From Perognathus longimembris pacificus (Eukaryota > Chordata > Mammalia > Rodentia > Heteromyidae), in NCBI RefSeq assembly GCF_023159225.1, contig NC_063173.1, forward strand, positions 6,392,352 through 6,456,351: a stretch of DNA of 64,000 bases, given 5' to 3'. This document shows positions 22,771 through 32,964 of the stretch, one piece after another. The position numbers were made by a program, and so were the translations under genes. Under the pieces are notes generated by a model. That model was not told where the DNA came from. It saw nothing but the letters and a program-made list of their open reading frames with translations, and searched no databases. The stretch's first letter is position 1. Every line of letters starts with the position of its first letter.

Positions 22771-22965
22771 AGGCTGGGGATGTGGCCTAGTGGTAGAGTG
22801 CTAGTCTTGCATGCATGAAGCCCTGGGTTCGTTTCCTCAGCACCACATAAATGGAAAAAGCCAGAAGTGGCGCTGTGGCTCAAGTGGTAGAGTGCTGTCC
22901 TTGAACAAAAAGAAGCCAGGGCCCTGAGTTCAAGCCTCAGGACTGGCACAAAACAAAACAAAAAT
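22771..22965 (+). mobile_element. IDL-Geo SINE (older)
   Basis: IDL ('ggctggggatgtggcctag', 'gggttcgtttcctcag') is followed by Geo ('cgctgtggctcaagtggtag' to 'gagttcaagcctcagg'). This copy lacks about 13 bp of the middle Geo segment ('gacagtgcccag'-type), which brings its A and B boxes closer to tRNA spacing. The tail is (CAAAA)n. Confidence 0.9.
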
Positions 22966-23094
22966 ACCCATTGGTACAGTTAATTGATGCTAATAAAAAT
23001 GTCGGTCAAAAAGTACCTAAATTATAAAAATTCTGGTTTACTCTTTTTATAAGCTTTCAAAATCCCTTTTCTTGCAAAGGGAGTCCAGCCCTGC

Positions 23095-23260
23095 TCAAAG
23101 GTGACCTTGAATATGGTTTATAGCTTACTGAGCCTCCTTTTCCTCATCTCTGAAACAGATATTCACCACTCACACTAGGTACTCACCGAGATTCTGTGAA
23201 TGCTAAATTAAGTCATGACTGTGGCAAATAGAAAGTACTATCATTTAGCAAAAGAGAAAG
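23095..23260 (+). mobile_element. MIR SINE
   Basis: 'agcctccttttcctcatctc' then 'gagattctgtgaatgctaaa' then 'aatagaaagtactatcattt' follow the MIR 3' half. Confidence 0.65.
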
Positions 23261-23504
23261 GTGCACACCGCATTAAAAGACCACAATGGTGGTTTATTAT
23301 AGACAGTGGGAAATATTACTGAGAAGAGTGGGCTGAACTTGTCCATTGTAGGAAATTCTGAAAGTTGACTGTAGTTGGAAGAACAATAAAGATTGGAATC
23401 AGAAGTAGATTTTAATGGTTAATATCACTGATAGGATCAATGTGTGAATCTAAATAGATTCATAGATCCTAATTACCTTTAATTGGCATCAAGTACTCTT
23501 TTTT

Positions 23505-23738
23505 GTTTTCCTTGTTGGTTGTGGGGCTTGAACTCGGGGCCTGGGTGCTGTCCCTGAGCTCTTCATCTCAAGGCTAGCGCTCTACCATTTGAGCCACAGC
23601 ACCACTTCCAGTTTTCTAGTAGTTACTTGGAAATAAAGTCTCACAGACTTTCCTGCCAAGGCTGGCTTTGAACTGCCATCCTTAGACTTCAGCCTCCTGA
23701 GTAGCTAAGGAGTATTGGTGTGAGCCACTGGTGCCAGT
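23505..23738 (-). mobile_element. B1-Geo SINE
   Basis: The Geo half ('ggggcttgaactcggggcc', 'catttgagccacagcacc') and B1 half ('cttcagcctcctgagtagc', 'ggtgtgagccactggtgcc') are complete. A perfect 14-bp target duplication 'aagtactctttttt' is at 23491-23504 and 23739-23752. Confidence 0.93.
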
Positions 23739-23761
23739 AAGTACTCTTTTTTAAAATCACT

Positions 23762-24002
23762 TTTTTTGGGGGGGGGGTCAGTTGTGAGGCTTGAATGGCT
23801 TGGGTGTTGTTCCTGAGTCTTTTTTTTTTTTTTTTTTCTCAAGACAAGTGCTGTACTACTCGGGAGTCATAGTTTTACTTGAGGTTTTCTGGTGGCTAAT
23901 TGGAAATAAGAGTCTCATGTACTTCACCGCCCAGGCTGGCTTTGAACAGTGATCCTCAGATCTCAGCCTCCTGAGTTGCTAGGATTACAGGCAAGAACCT
24001 GT
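23762..24002 (-). mobile_element. B1-Geo SINE (older)
   Basis: It lies directly beyond the previous element. The Geo part is diverged, with a T-run at about 23819-23839. The B1 part is clear ('tcctcagatctcagcctcc', 'gctaggattacaggcaag'). A G-run begins the element on the plus strand. Confidence 0.75.
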
Positions 24003-24312
24003 TAAAAAGATGTTTATAAGTGTTCAGCTTGAGTGAACATTTACTGAAGGGAGGATTTATCGTATGTGTAAGCTGGACATTCATAAGTATCTTTTTAACA
24101 TTAGAACAGTTTATTTAAAATATTAAATCACAGAAACTTCCATTCACTGTAAGATATTCTTGCATGCTTTGGTTTACTATTTGCAAAGATAAACCCCTTG
24201 GTTCAAGAACCAAGGAGTTTGGATAGAAAGAAAATTTTGGAAATATTTAGTCACCCTTGAATATTCTCCAGAGTAATAACTGGTGTGTGGTGTGTGCTAG
24301 TGGTGGTGGTAG
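24003..24312. other. Unique non-coding DNA
   Basis: Nothing recognisable is seen. Confidence 0.4.
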
Positions 24313-24314
<2 letters not shown>

Positions 24315-24371
<57 letters not shown>

Positions 24372-24373
24372 CA
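24315..24373. repeat. (GT)n(GC)n microsatellite
   Basis: About 50 bp of (GT)n run into GCGCGCGC, an alternating purine-pyrimidine tract that can adopt Z-form DNA. Confidence 0.95.
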
Positions 24374-25194
24374 ACTACTAGGGCCAGAAGCCAGTTTAAA
24401 GGGCTGGGTGGTTGCAGAGATGGGGAACATCTGGCTTTCAGGCCTCAAAATCATTTGGTGACAGGACTGGACAGGAAAGACACGCTTCTTATCCGCTGCC
24501 CACACCTGTCTGGCCTGTAATGAAGTTATAAATATTCTAACGGTTGTTGGCAGGATAAAGGTTCCCACTCCCTGCAGGCTAGGAACAACGCTGGCTCTCA
24601 CCATCTAAACTGGAAAGCTCATACATCATGGGGCAGTGAGCAGCATTCCCAGGAAGACCTTGCCTCCGCAGTCAGAAGGAATTACTAAATGCTGCTCTCC
24701 TCTTCCCTGAGGGGCAAGCCTTGAAAAGATCAGTTCCCAAATACCTCAACTGCATCCAGAATACAGGTCGATTTTTTATAGGAATGCAGGACTACCGATT
24801 GCACAAAACAGCAGAATTCACAATGCCTGATGTTAAAACAAATATTACTAAATATTAAAAAGGGGGGGGAAGGGTAAACATAATCAACAGCAAGGAGAAA
24901 AACAATCAGTCAATCAAAACCAACCAAACCCTGACATAAATGTCAAGTGAAAACTATAATTTCTGAACGTACAGTGGATAGGATGAATGAGAAATGAGAT
25001 GCATCAGAAACATCATAATCAACGTATTATCCAAAGGAAATAGAAAAAATAATTTTTTAATGTGAAGAGAATATTTTTGAGCTGTAAGATCACTTATGTG
25101 TAGCCATGGTGATGAAAGAGATGAAAGGGAAGGAAAGACTTACCTGGAGAAATCTTGGCTGATATTTTCCCAAAATTTATCGAAGAGTATCAAT

Positions 25195-25355
25195 TTTTTT
25201 TACGGTTTCACGTGGCATGTTGAAAATAATGACAACAGTGATATCAATGTTTCTAGTTATGAATCTCCCCTCCAAGTACTAGCCAGGCCTGACTCTGCTT
25301 AGCTTCTGAGACAGATGAGATCAGGTACATGCAGGGGGCGGGGTATGGCTGAATA
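25195..25355 (-). mobile_element. 5S rRNA / L1 chimeric retroposon
   Basis: Read on the minus strand: 5S rRNA bases 1 to about 90 (25355 down to 25263), then about 60 bp of L1 3'UTR (25262-25201, matching 55197-55262), then eight A (T8 at 25194-25201 on plus). It interrupts the ancient L1 reading on both sides. Possible decayed target duplication: 'gaagagtatcaat' (left) and 'gaatactacatt' (right). The order (small RNA then L1 3' part then A-tail) is that of template-switch chimeras known from mammalian genomes. Confidence 0.7.
25263..25355 (-). pseudogene. 5S rRNA pseudogene (3'-truncated)
   Basis: The plus strand reads 'ctccaagtactagccaggcc', 'ctctgcttagcttctgaga', 'gatgagatcagg' and 'ggggtatggctg', the reverse complement of 5S rRNA with changes spread throughout. 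The last 30 or so bases of 5S are missing and are replaced by L1 sequence. The A box, intermediate element and C box region are present but mutated, and no T-run terminator follows, so it is not an active gene. Confidence 0.9.
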
Positions 25356-25805
25356 CTACATTCATGAATCTCAATACTCCATAATCATAAAAAAATAAAG
25401 TGAAACGCACCAGGCTTGACAATTCATAATCAGAGTTTAAAACTAGCCATAAAGAAAAAAATGTTTGTGTCAGGAAATACTGGAGACATATTATGTAGAG
25501 AACAAAAGATGGCCTCAAATTCTTATCAGAATATAGGCAAGAAAACAGTGGAGCGTTTAAAGTATTATAAATGTAAGCCAACTTTAAATTCTGTATCCAG
25601 AGAACCCATCTTTCAAACAGAAAGGTAAAATACAGACTTCTTCAAACATAAGAACACTGAAAGAGTTCCTGAGAAGCAGATGTTTACTATAAAACAAAAG
25701 TAAAGAACATTCTCTACGGAGAAGAAAAAAAGATCACACATAATGAGATCCGGATCACACAAAGGAAGTGCCCTGGTACTAGTAAGTTTTTCTTATTATA
25801 CAAAT

Positions 25806-25980
25806 CTTTTTTTTCTTTTCTTTATTGTCAAAGTGATGTGCAGAGGGGTTACAGTTTCATACGTAAGGCAGTGTGTATATTTCTTTCCAACTTGTTACCT
25901 CCTCCCTCCTTTTCCCCCGCCTTCCCCCCTCCCCACTCCCCACTCCACATCCCCCCCATGAGTTGTTATAAACACAGTTG
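25806..25980 (-). mobile_element. L1 3' end inside the ancient L1
   Basis: 'tttattgtcaaagtgatgtg', 'cagaggggttacagtttcat' and a C-rich strand ('ttcccccctccccactcccc') are the reversed L1 3'UTR with its purine tract. Flanks 'ttattatacaaat' and 'ttgttatactaaa' look like a decayed target duplication. Confidence 0.8.
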
Positions 25981-26085
25981 GATTGTTATACTAAAAGAAG
26001 AACAATGCACCATTACTGTATTTTGAAAATGAACATTTGTTAGATGGAGGATTTATCATATTTATGTATGTATACATATATACAC

Positions 26086-26104
26086 ACACGTGTGTGTGTG
26101 TGTG
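26086..26104. repeat. Short (TG)n
   Basis: A small CA-to-TG alternating run inside the ancient L1. Confidence 0.8.
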
Positions 26105-26228
26105 TAATGTGTGACAGTATCATAAAAACTAGAACGACAGAAACCTAATTGTATCACTCATACATTGTATATGCAGTATTATTTACTTGACGGTAATGTT
26201 AGGTTGGGGTAAATTAAAGATGTCTATC

Positions 26229-26475
26229 ACAAGCCAAGTGCCTGGAAATCCAGCTTCTCAGAGGATTATGGTTCAAAGCCAGCCCAGGCAGGAAAATCTG
26301 CCAAACTCTTACCTCCAATCACCCACCAAAAAAGATGGAAATGGAGCTGTGGTTCAAGTGGTAGGGTATCATCCCTGTGCACAAAAGCTTAGAGACAGGG
26401 CCAAGGCTAAGAGTGCAAGCTGCAAGACTGGCTCTTACACACACACACGCACCTACACATACTCACACACACTCT
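26229..26475 (+). mobile_element. B1-Geo SINE with (CA)n tail
   Basis: The B1 half is shortened ('gcctggaaatccagcttctc'). The Geo half is clear ('ggagctgtggttcaagtggt'). The (CA)n-like tail spans about 26437-26475. It is inserted in the ancient L1. Confidence 0.8.
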
Positions 26476-26663
26476 ATATGATAGTCTCCATGGTGACCAC
26501 AAGGACAACAACAATAACCCCCAAATGTTACAGCTAACATGTGCACAAAGTAGACAGGATTATCAAAAAGCTTGTCCAATAAGCCCCAAACAAACAGAAA
26601 AAGAGAAAGAATAGTGGTAAGATATATACATGTAAACGCTGTCACATTAAATGTGAGAGACAG

Positions 26664-26825
26664 AGGCTGGGAAGGTGGCTTAGTGGTAGAGTGCTTGCCT
26701 AGCATGCACGAAGCCCTGGGTTCGATTCCTCAGTACCACATACACAGAAAAAGCCGGAAGTGGCGTCATGGCTCAAGTGGTAGAGTGCTAGCCTTGAGCA
26801 AAAGAAGCTCCAAAAGAGGATCATA
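26664..26825 (+). mobile_element. IDL-Geo SINE, 3'-truncated
   Basis: IDL ('ggctgggaaggtggcttag', 'gggttcgattcctcag') is complete. Geo stops after 'gccttgagcaaaagaagct'. It is followed closely by an L1 3' end. Confidence 0.85.
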
Positions 26826-26841
26826 ACAGCTCAAGAGCTAT

Positions 26842-27275
26842 GTGCATACGACCTTATAAAATGATGCTAATCAAAATGAACTACAAGATGCAGAAGCAAG
26901 AGGTTTTCTTCTTAGTGTACTGTATGCAGTTATTTCTTTTTTCTTTCCTTTCCCTCTTTGGTTTACCCCCTGTTGTCATAGATTTTGATGTTGTTACCCT
27001 TTGTATTGCATATAACGCTATCTGATTTGGGGATGGGAAGGGGAATCATAGAAATGGCTAGACAAGGACAAAGGGTGAACCAACGCAATAGTGACACTCA
27101 TAAGACAATATATTGGAAATGAACTTTACAAGTTGGTGGGGAGCGGGGATGGAGTCTGGGGGAGGAAAGCAGGAAAAAACAAGGAGGGGTAATACTGTTC
27201 GAAAAGAAATATACTGATTACCTTACTTATGTAACTGTAACCTCTCTATAATCACCTTTACAATAAAAAAATGTT
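26842..27275 (+). mobile_element. L1 3'UTR, 5'-truncated
   Basis: It matches the plus-strand 3'UTR at 62.19-62.48 kb: 'gacaaagggtgaaccaac', purine tract '...ggaggaaagcagg', end 'gtaactgtaacctctctata' with AATAAA. A 9-bp target duplication 'aagagctat' is at 26833-26841 and 27276-27284. Confidence 0.85.
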
Positions 27276-27311
27276 AAGAGCTATAAACACCACAACTGAA
27301 AGGCAGAGATT

Positions 27312-27585
27312 TGCCAGTGTTGGTGGCTTATGCCTATAATTCTAGCTACAGGAGGCTGAGATCTGAGAATCACTGTTTGAAAACCAGCCTAGGCAAGAAA
27401 TTCCATTTGATTCTTACCTCCAATAAACTCCAAAAAGCCAGAAGTGGAGCTGTGGATCAAGTGGTAGAGCACCAACCTTGAGCAAAAAGAAAAAGCTCAG
27501 AGACAGTGCCTGGGCCCTAACTTCAAGCCCCAGGACCTGCACACACACACATGCACACACACACACTCACATATACACAAACACG
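27312..27585 (+). mobile_element. B1-Geo SINE with (CA)n tail
   Basis: B1 ('gccagtgttggtggcttatg', 'ggctgagatctgagaatc') is followed by Geo ('gtggagctgtggatcaag' to 'aacttcaagccccagg') and (CA)n from 27540. It is inserted in the ancient L1. Confidence 0.88.
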
Positions 27586-27960
27586 GGAAGACTCAATCAT
27601 ATGCTGGTGTAGGTTAAAATGAGAAGGATGGAAGAAAGATATGCCATGTTACCACTACTCAACTGACAACTGGAATGGCATCATTACTATTAGAACATGG
27701 AGACATCAGCGCAAAGACTATAATCAGGATTATAAAAGGAAAATTTTATCATGATAAAGGTGCAAATTAATCAAGAGGACATAAAAATCCTAAATCTTTA
27801 AGTAGGTAATAATGGAGTCTTAAAATTCATTAGACAACAATCTTGTGTAACACTATTATCTTAGCTTTTATAGAATATCCTAACAATATCGTCGTACATT
27901 CTGTTCATATGCGTATGAAATGTTTGCCAAGAAAGATGATCTAGTTGTGAAATAAAGACT

Positions 27961-29925
27961 CAGGTTACACAAAGAGCTTTCTCAGAACATGGAAGCCACC
28001 AGTGGTAGAGCAGAACACCCCACCTCTTCCCCTGGAGTCACTTGCTTTCCCCCTAGGGTTTGTCTCCTGTGTTAAGATTTGTCTATGGTCTTCTTTCCCC
28101 CAAAGAAAGCTGGTAAGGAGGTGATTTCTACTTCTTTCCCAAAACGTCAAGAATAAGTTCCTACTTTACTTTTGGTGAACAGAAGAAATGGTTGTGGTAA
28201 GTAAAGTTCTAAACATGAGACACTAATTGAAACTTTCGGGTAAATCCTACGGGAAGTGGATGCAATGTTTCTGCTCTATTTTCATGGCTTTTCTAATGCA
28301 TTATTCGATCTTTGTAAAACTATTTTCTGACATGTCTTGGAATATAAAGTCCCAGTTTGACTATGCATTTATAGCAATTTTGTTTCTGGAACACCAACAT
28401 AATTGGTGACATCGAGGAACATGACCAATCTTATGCTTGTATGCAGATTTTAAAACAAAACAAATTATATGTGCAAATTTAAATGGTTACTGGTACTTTA
28501 TTCATAAAAGCAATTTAATAAAAATGAAATGATGGACAATATTTAAATTAAGATGCAAATGTACTCATTTTATAGGACACAAGATGACTAAGCCAACCTT
28601 TCCCCCCATAGGAATGCCATGCTGCAAGGCAAACGAGTCAGGGGATTTCAACGCACTAAACATTGTGGTTCAGTTTATGAAGAAAGTTCATTTGAAACCC
28701 CAACTTTACAGTGACATGATCCATGGGGGGGGGGGGTTCCTTTGTCTGCTCAGTACCAGTACCCATTCCAATCTCCTATTTTCAGCACTAACATTCTGAT
28801 GGGGAAGGCTGTGTTTGAGGAACAGCACCCTGGTTTCTATGAAAGAACCCCTAGCCCAGGCCAAGCCAACAACAAGGAAATCAACCTCTTTCCCTCCTTC
28901 CTTTCGCTTTGTGCTTCATACCCTCTCCCTCTTTCTGCCTGTTTTACTCCCTTCTTTCCTCCTTCCCTCCCCTTCATTCTCTCCCCCGCTTTTCTTCCTC
29001 GCGTTTGGATCACAGTGAGCAGTTGACAGCCTTTCTCTTGTGTTGGGAAGGTCAAGAATTACAGTTTGTGAGTTTTGAGAGATAGCTTTTCTAATTAATA
29101 GAAAAACTTGTCCGAGTTAGAGAAATCAACACCCCGACCCTGGGTGAAATGCATTTTGGAGACTAAGGCAACTTCACTCTACTCTGTGCCCATTTGTGTG
29201 ACTGACCCAAAGTTCTAAACCTGCTTCCCATCCATTCCAGGCTGCTCCTATTATACATACGCTTGTAAATCACTTGCAAAGAAGAAAAAGAAAAGACAAC
29301 CGCCAGTGTGTGTATTATGACAATTCACTTGAGAACTGGTGCCTTAAACATAAGAATCCTTCACCAGTTGAACAATTTCAGGTTGGACAAAAAGAGTAGA
29401 GAATTACATTCTTAATCAGAGAGTTAAATTCTAGAAACCAGATGTTCTGCTTTATGGTGAAGCATGGTCTCCAAGTAAATGTCATAAGGAAATAGCATTA
29501 TTCCAGATGAAAATACATCATTGTAAAAGATACAAGAGCTATGGTAAGTTTACATGAAGAAGGTCACGTCTCAGATCATTTCAACTTGTTTTGCTAAAGG
29601 AGAAAATAAGTCTGATTCTGGGAAGGATCATTTTAATTTATTTATTCTCATAATCCTTGTTCCTAAAAGGAAATAAGAATGCCTTATGTTGGAGATTTGA
29701 AACTATGTAAAATTGATTCTTGGGTGGACCCCAATGACAAGAGGAAGACTGTACTAGTCCAATCCCCAGATGGTAGGAAACAGCTTCCATTCTTACTGAA
29801 TCAGCTCAGGGGCTGAGCAGGCTTTGCCTGAGAATACCGATAGCATATGATAACCATAAAAGAACTGTAAGGGAAGCTAGGTTTCTGGGATACTATATAC
29901 TAGGTTCCCACGTTTCCTTTTGTGC
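27961..29925. other. Unique non-coding DNA
   Basis: A G-run at 28726-28738 and a CT-rich run at 28890-29000 are the only notable parts. No gene is recognised. Confidence 0.4.
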
Positions 29926-29929
29926 TTCC

Positions 29930-30366
29930 AGATGTGCTTGCATCTGGAGCTGACTTACGAATCTTTGTTCCGACAACCATGGAGACAGCTTTCTTCGTTA
30001 ATTGTACTTCGGTTCCAAGACTATCCAGGCCTAAGATATGAGAGTATCATCCATCAGACTCCGTACATTTCAAATCCAAGGATAGGGAGCAGAGAGCCAA
30101 AGGAAATATTTCCTAATTTGCATCTGTGGGCGCTCAACCCTGCCGACCGTGTCACGTGCTTGGTGACGGGCAGTGGGAGAATGGCTGAAGACCTTGCCGC
30201 TGTCCTCAGACGGCCAGGAGGGATGCCCGCAGGTCACCAGGGGAACCGCAGCTGGGGGGCGGCACCTGCTTCTCGCCCGTGCATGGGCCATTCCGACCCC
30301 TCAGCCGTACACTCATCAGACGAGCTGTACTTGCTGACTTTATACGTCTATTAGAGGTTTTGGCAA
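29930..30366 (+). other. CpG-rich patch in an exon-like setting
   Basis: About 16 CpG dinucleotides fall in the 210 bp at 30130-30340 and GC is near 60 percent, unlike the AT-rich flanks. A pyrimidine tract ending in CAG is at 29931 and 'gcaagtaagc' at 30362-30371 looks like a splice donor. The frame between is open without an ATG until 29932 and stops at 30354. I do not recognise the translation. It could be an exon, a small regulatory island, or chance. Confidence 0.3.
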
Positions 30367-30545
30367 GTAAGCTTCTGATTTTCAAACAAAATGCAGGAAT
30401 GATAACTGCTTTTCACAGGACAGTTACGTTAGGAGTAATGGGGAAGTGATTGACTACATGCTTTACTTATACCATACGTTTAGTAGAGAAACAATATGCA
30501 GAAAACCCTCAGCTCAGAGATATGCCATTAGTATTATTGGTACAT
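30367..30545. other. Unique non-coding DNA
   Basis: Nothing recognisable is seen. Confidence 0.4.
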
Positions 30546-30546
30546 C

Positions 30547-30700
30547 TTTTTATAACCATCCTATAAAAGAGGTACTCATTGTTTCCAGTTATCCGTGAAG
30601 AAGCAGAAGTTCAAAGAAGCGAAGGGACTGATCTGAGCGTCACAGTTACAGCACGGAGGATCAAGGTAGCGACCCAGGGGTTTTGAGCTCTCATGGCGCT
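30547..30700 (-). mobile_element. MIR SINE
   Basis: Reversed MIR blocks: 'ataaccatcctataaaagagg', 'agaagcagaagttcaaagaa', 'gtcacagttacagcacgg'. Confidence 0.65.
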
Positions 30701-30991
30701 TGCTCTTTTCCCTCTAATGCAGTTGGATCAGAAAATAGTACAGAAGGTAATTTGCATGAGCCTTCATTTAAGTTTCACTTTAGCAAAGGCATACCAATTA
30801 AGGAAGGATGAAATACTCCCTTCTGTTCAAAAACTCTTCTGTTGAGCCTCTATTTGGCATAAAAGAAGAAATAGCCTTTGAATGCTGAATATTCAAAAGG
30901 AAAAGTTAGAAATTGTCTCTTTAACATTTAACCAAGCCTGACAGGTCAGATTTGCCCCAGAGAGGACTGCCTGCCTACTTGCCTGCCGCAG

Positions 30992-30993
<2 letters not shown>

Positions 30994-31056
<63 letters not shown>
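30994..31056. repeat. (CT)n(CA)n microsatellite
   Basis: 41 bp of CT followed by 22 bp of CA without interruption. No SINE body is evident upstream. Confidence 0.95.
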
Positions 31057-31059
<3 letters not shown>

Positions 31060-32650
31060 GTAGACACACACTTGAACACTCTGTACGTCTCTTTGTATCC
31101 TAGAAGGCCATACTGATGTCACCCTGTAGTGTAGTATGGACCAGCTTCTAACTATTTATTACTTGTTTCATTTTTGGACATAGGATCTCAGGTGCAAGAC
31201 CAAAGAAATAGAGTGGGCCCAAGTGTATAGGAACATTTGGGTATTTTTTTTTATGATAGAAAAACATTCTTTGCACAGTATTTTTCCAACTTTGCAAATG
31301 AAAACAGTGATTCCTCCTTTCACAGGGTGGGGTGGGGGGGGAATGTCTCAGCATTTATCACCAGCACTGTTTCTAAAATTCTTCAGCTCTGAAAAGAGCT
31401 ACCCAAGTAGAGGAATCAGAAAAGTCATTCAAAGTTTGGAGATTCAAGACAATAAGGTAGATCTGAGATAGTGTAATTGTGTATAGAGAAGATGGGGTTT
31501 TGGAAACTTGGCAATGCCTTAAGAAAAGCCAGAAGAAATAAAAAAAAATCAAAATGTAAAGAAAGAAACTGCAGTAAATTAAGGTCAACAGTCCAAGAAT
31601 GAGAACAGAAAGAGCAGTTCAGCAAATAACAGGGCAGGTGGAAGCCAGAGAGTTAGCCAAATGCAGCCTGCAGGTGCTCAGCATCGGGCAGGAGTGGAGA
31701 TACAGTGCTGAGGACAACTGAAGAGCCTGGACACATAAGCCCTCCGGCATCAGTCAAAGGTGGAGCCATTAACACTGCCCAGGAAAGGAATAATACAAAT
31801 AGTACTGTTACTTGACAAGAACACAGGGTAGAAAAACCCATCGTTTCTATGTAAGTCCGTATTAAGTGACTTAAAGTGAGCTGCACACATTTCAAACCAA
31901 AAGCATATCTAGATAAACATAACAGCCACGAAAAGATTTTTAAAAAGTAGTAGAAAATACAAGGCCCTTTGGTGTGTTTAACCTGGATAAAGCTACTATC
32001 ATGAAAAAAATGAACAGCTCCCCAAAGATCCATGTGTTACATATTTCTAGAGCCCCCTTTGATAGATATCGGTGGTTTGCTTGGTAGATGATCTAGGATG
32101 TATGTGGATGCAGCCCTTTCTCTTCTGGGGTGTCTATGGAGGAACTGACTCCTCATGGTGTAACCCCAAAGATCCCACATCACCACCGTCCCCGGTACTG
32201 AGTGCATAAGTGGTGCAGAATCCTGCCTCAAGTCCCAACTGGCCAGGAGTGTGGGTGGAGAAGTACACATTTGTTGTGCAGTGGTACAAGCTGTCCTCGC
32301 GTGGGTAATACAGCCACGAGACGATAAAGCTTATCCAGCACTCTGATTTACATCGATGCTTCATATGCATGATATTGTTTAAGCCAACAACATGCCTAAA
32401 GAACATTTAATTGGTCCCCAAAGCATAAAATTAGAGGCTTTATTTCTTTAGATAGAAACAATCCAAACTTCTACGAGATACCAACATGATTCCCTAAGAA
32501 CATGAGTGTTGAAAAGAAACCACATGTAAAGGATTTTAGGGGGAACTTGTGAATTGAATAAGAAGGAAGGGTTGGACTCTAACAGGTGGCTTCTCATGCT
32601 TCTGACCCGAGCCGCCATCAAGAGGGCCCTTCCTAGGAGAGCTATAGTTC
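31057..32650. other. Unique non-coding DNA
   Basis: A G-run lies near 31326-31340. No gene or repeat family is recognised. Confidence 0.4.
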
Positions 32651-32654
32651 TTAG

Positions 32655-32706
32655 TCTCCCAAGTTGTAGGCAAGCACTCTACCCACTAGGCCAAATTCCC
32701 AGCCCT
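32655..32706 (-). mobile_element. ID-like fragment
   Basis: 'ggcaagcactctacccactagg' and 'attcccagccct' are the reverse of the 5' half of IDL/ID. Only the D and anticodon arm part remains. Confidence 0.6.
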
Positions 32707-32964
32707 CTCCAACGCTCTATAATGTGGAGCTCCTCGGTGAAAGTGGATGGACTTCCATCCTTACGTTTCGAACTTACCCTTACTTTGAATACGGACCAGA
32801 TTTCAGGAAAGCATTGAAGTGCACTCCAGCCAGGCAAGTGGAATTTGAACTACAAGATAAATCTTCCATTTTCTGAACCACAGCACTCATGGAACTCATG
32901 ATAATTGTATTAAAGGATGGTAATAAGTTTCTACATTTTTCATAGTGTCAAGTTTTCAGAATAC

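Larger units (their letters stand above)
24740..27960 (+). mobile_element. Ancient L1 (ORF1 to ORF2 start), shattered
   Basis: Scattered parts match the order of old mammalian L1. The ORF1-upstream and ORF1 region is at 24740-25193 ('atattttcccaaaatttatc'). It resumes at 25356-25805 ('actccataatcataa', 'aagaaaacagtggagcg', 'ctgtatccagagaac'). Next come the inter-ORF part at 25986-26228 ('gtaaattaaagatgtctat') and 26476-26663, and the ORF2 endonuclease start at 26630-26663 and 27285-27311. A later ORF2 part is at 27590-27960 ('ggatggaagaaagatatgcc', 'aattaatcaagaggacataa'). At least six later insertions interrupt it. It is too decayed to encode protein. Confidence 0.75.

Noticed and set aside
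25263..25355. A functional 5S rRNA gene
   Set aside because: It has many substitutions, lacks the 3' third and has no T-run terminator. It is part of a retroposon.
29920..30354. A 144-codon gene
   Set aside because: I recognise no protein in it. It is kept only as a CpG-rich, exon-like candidate.
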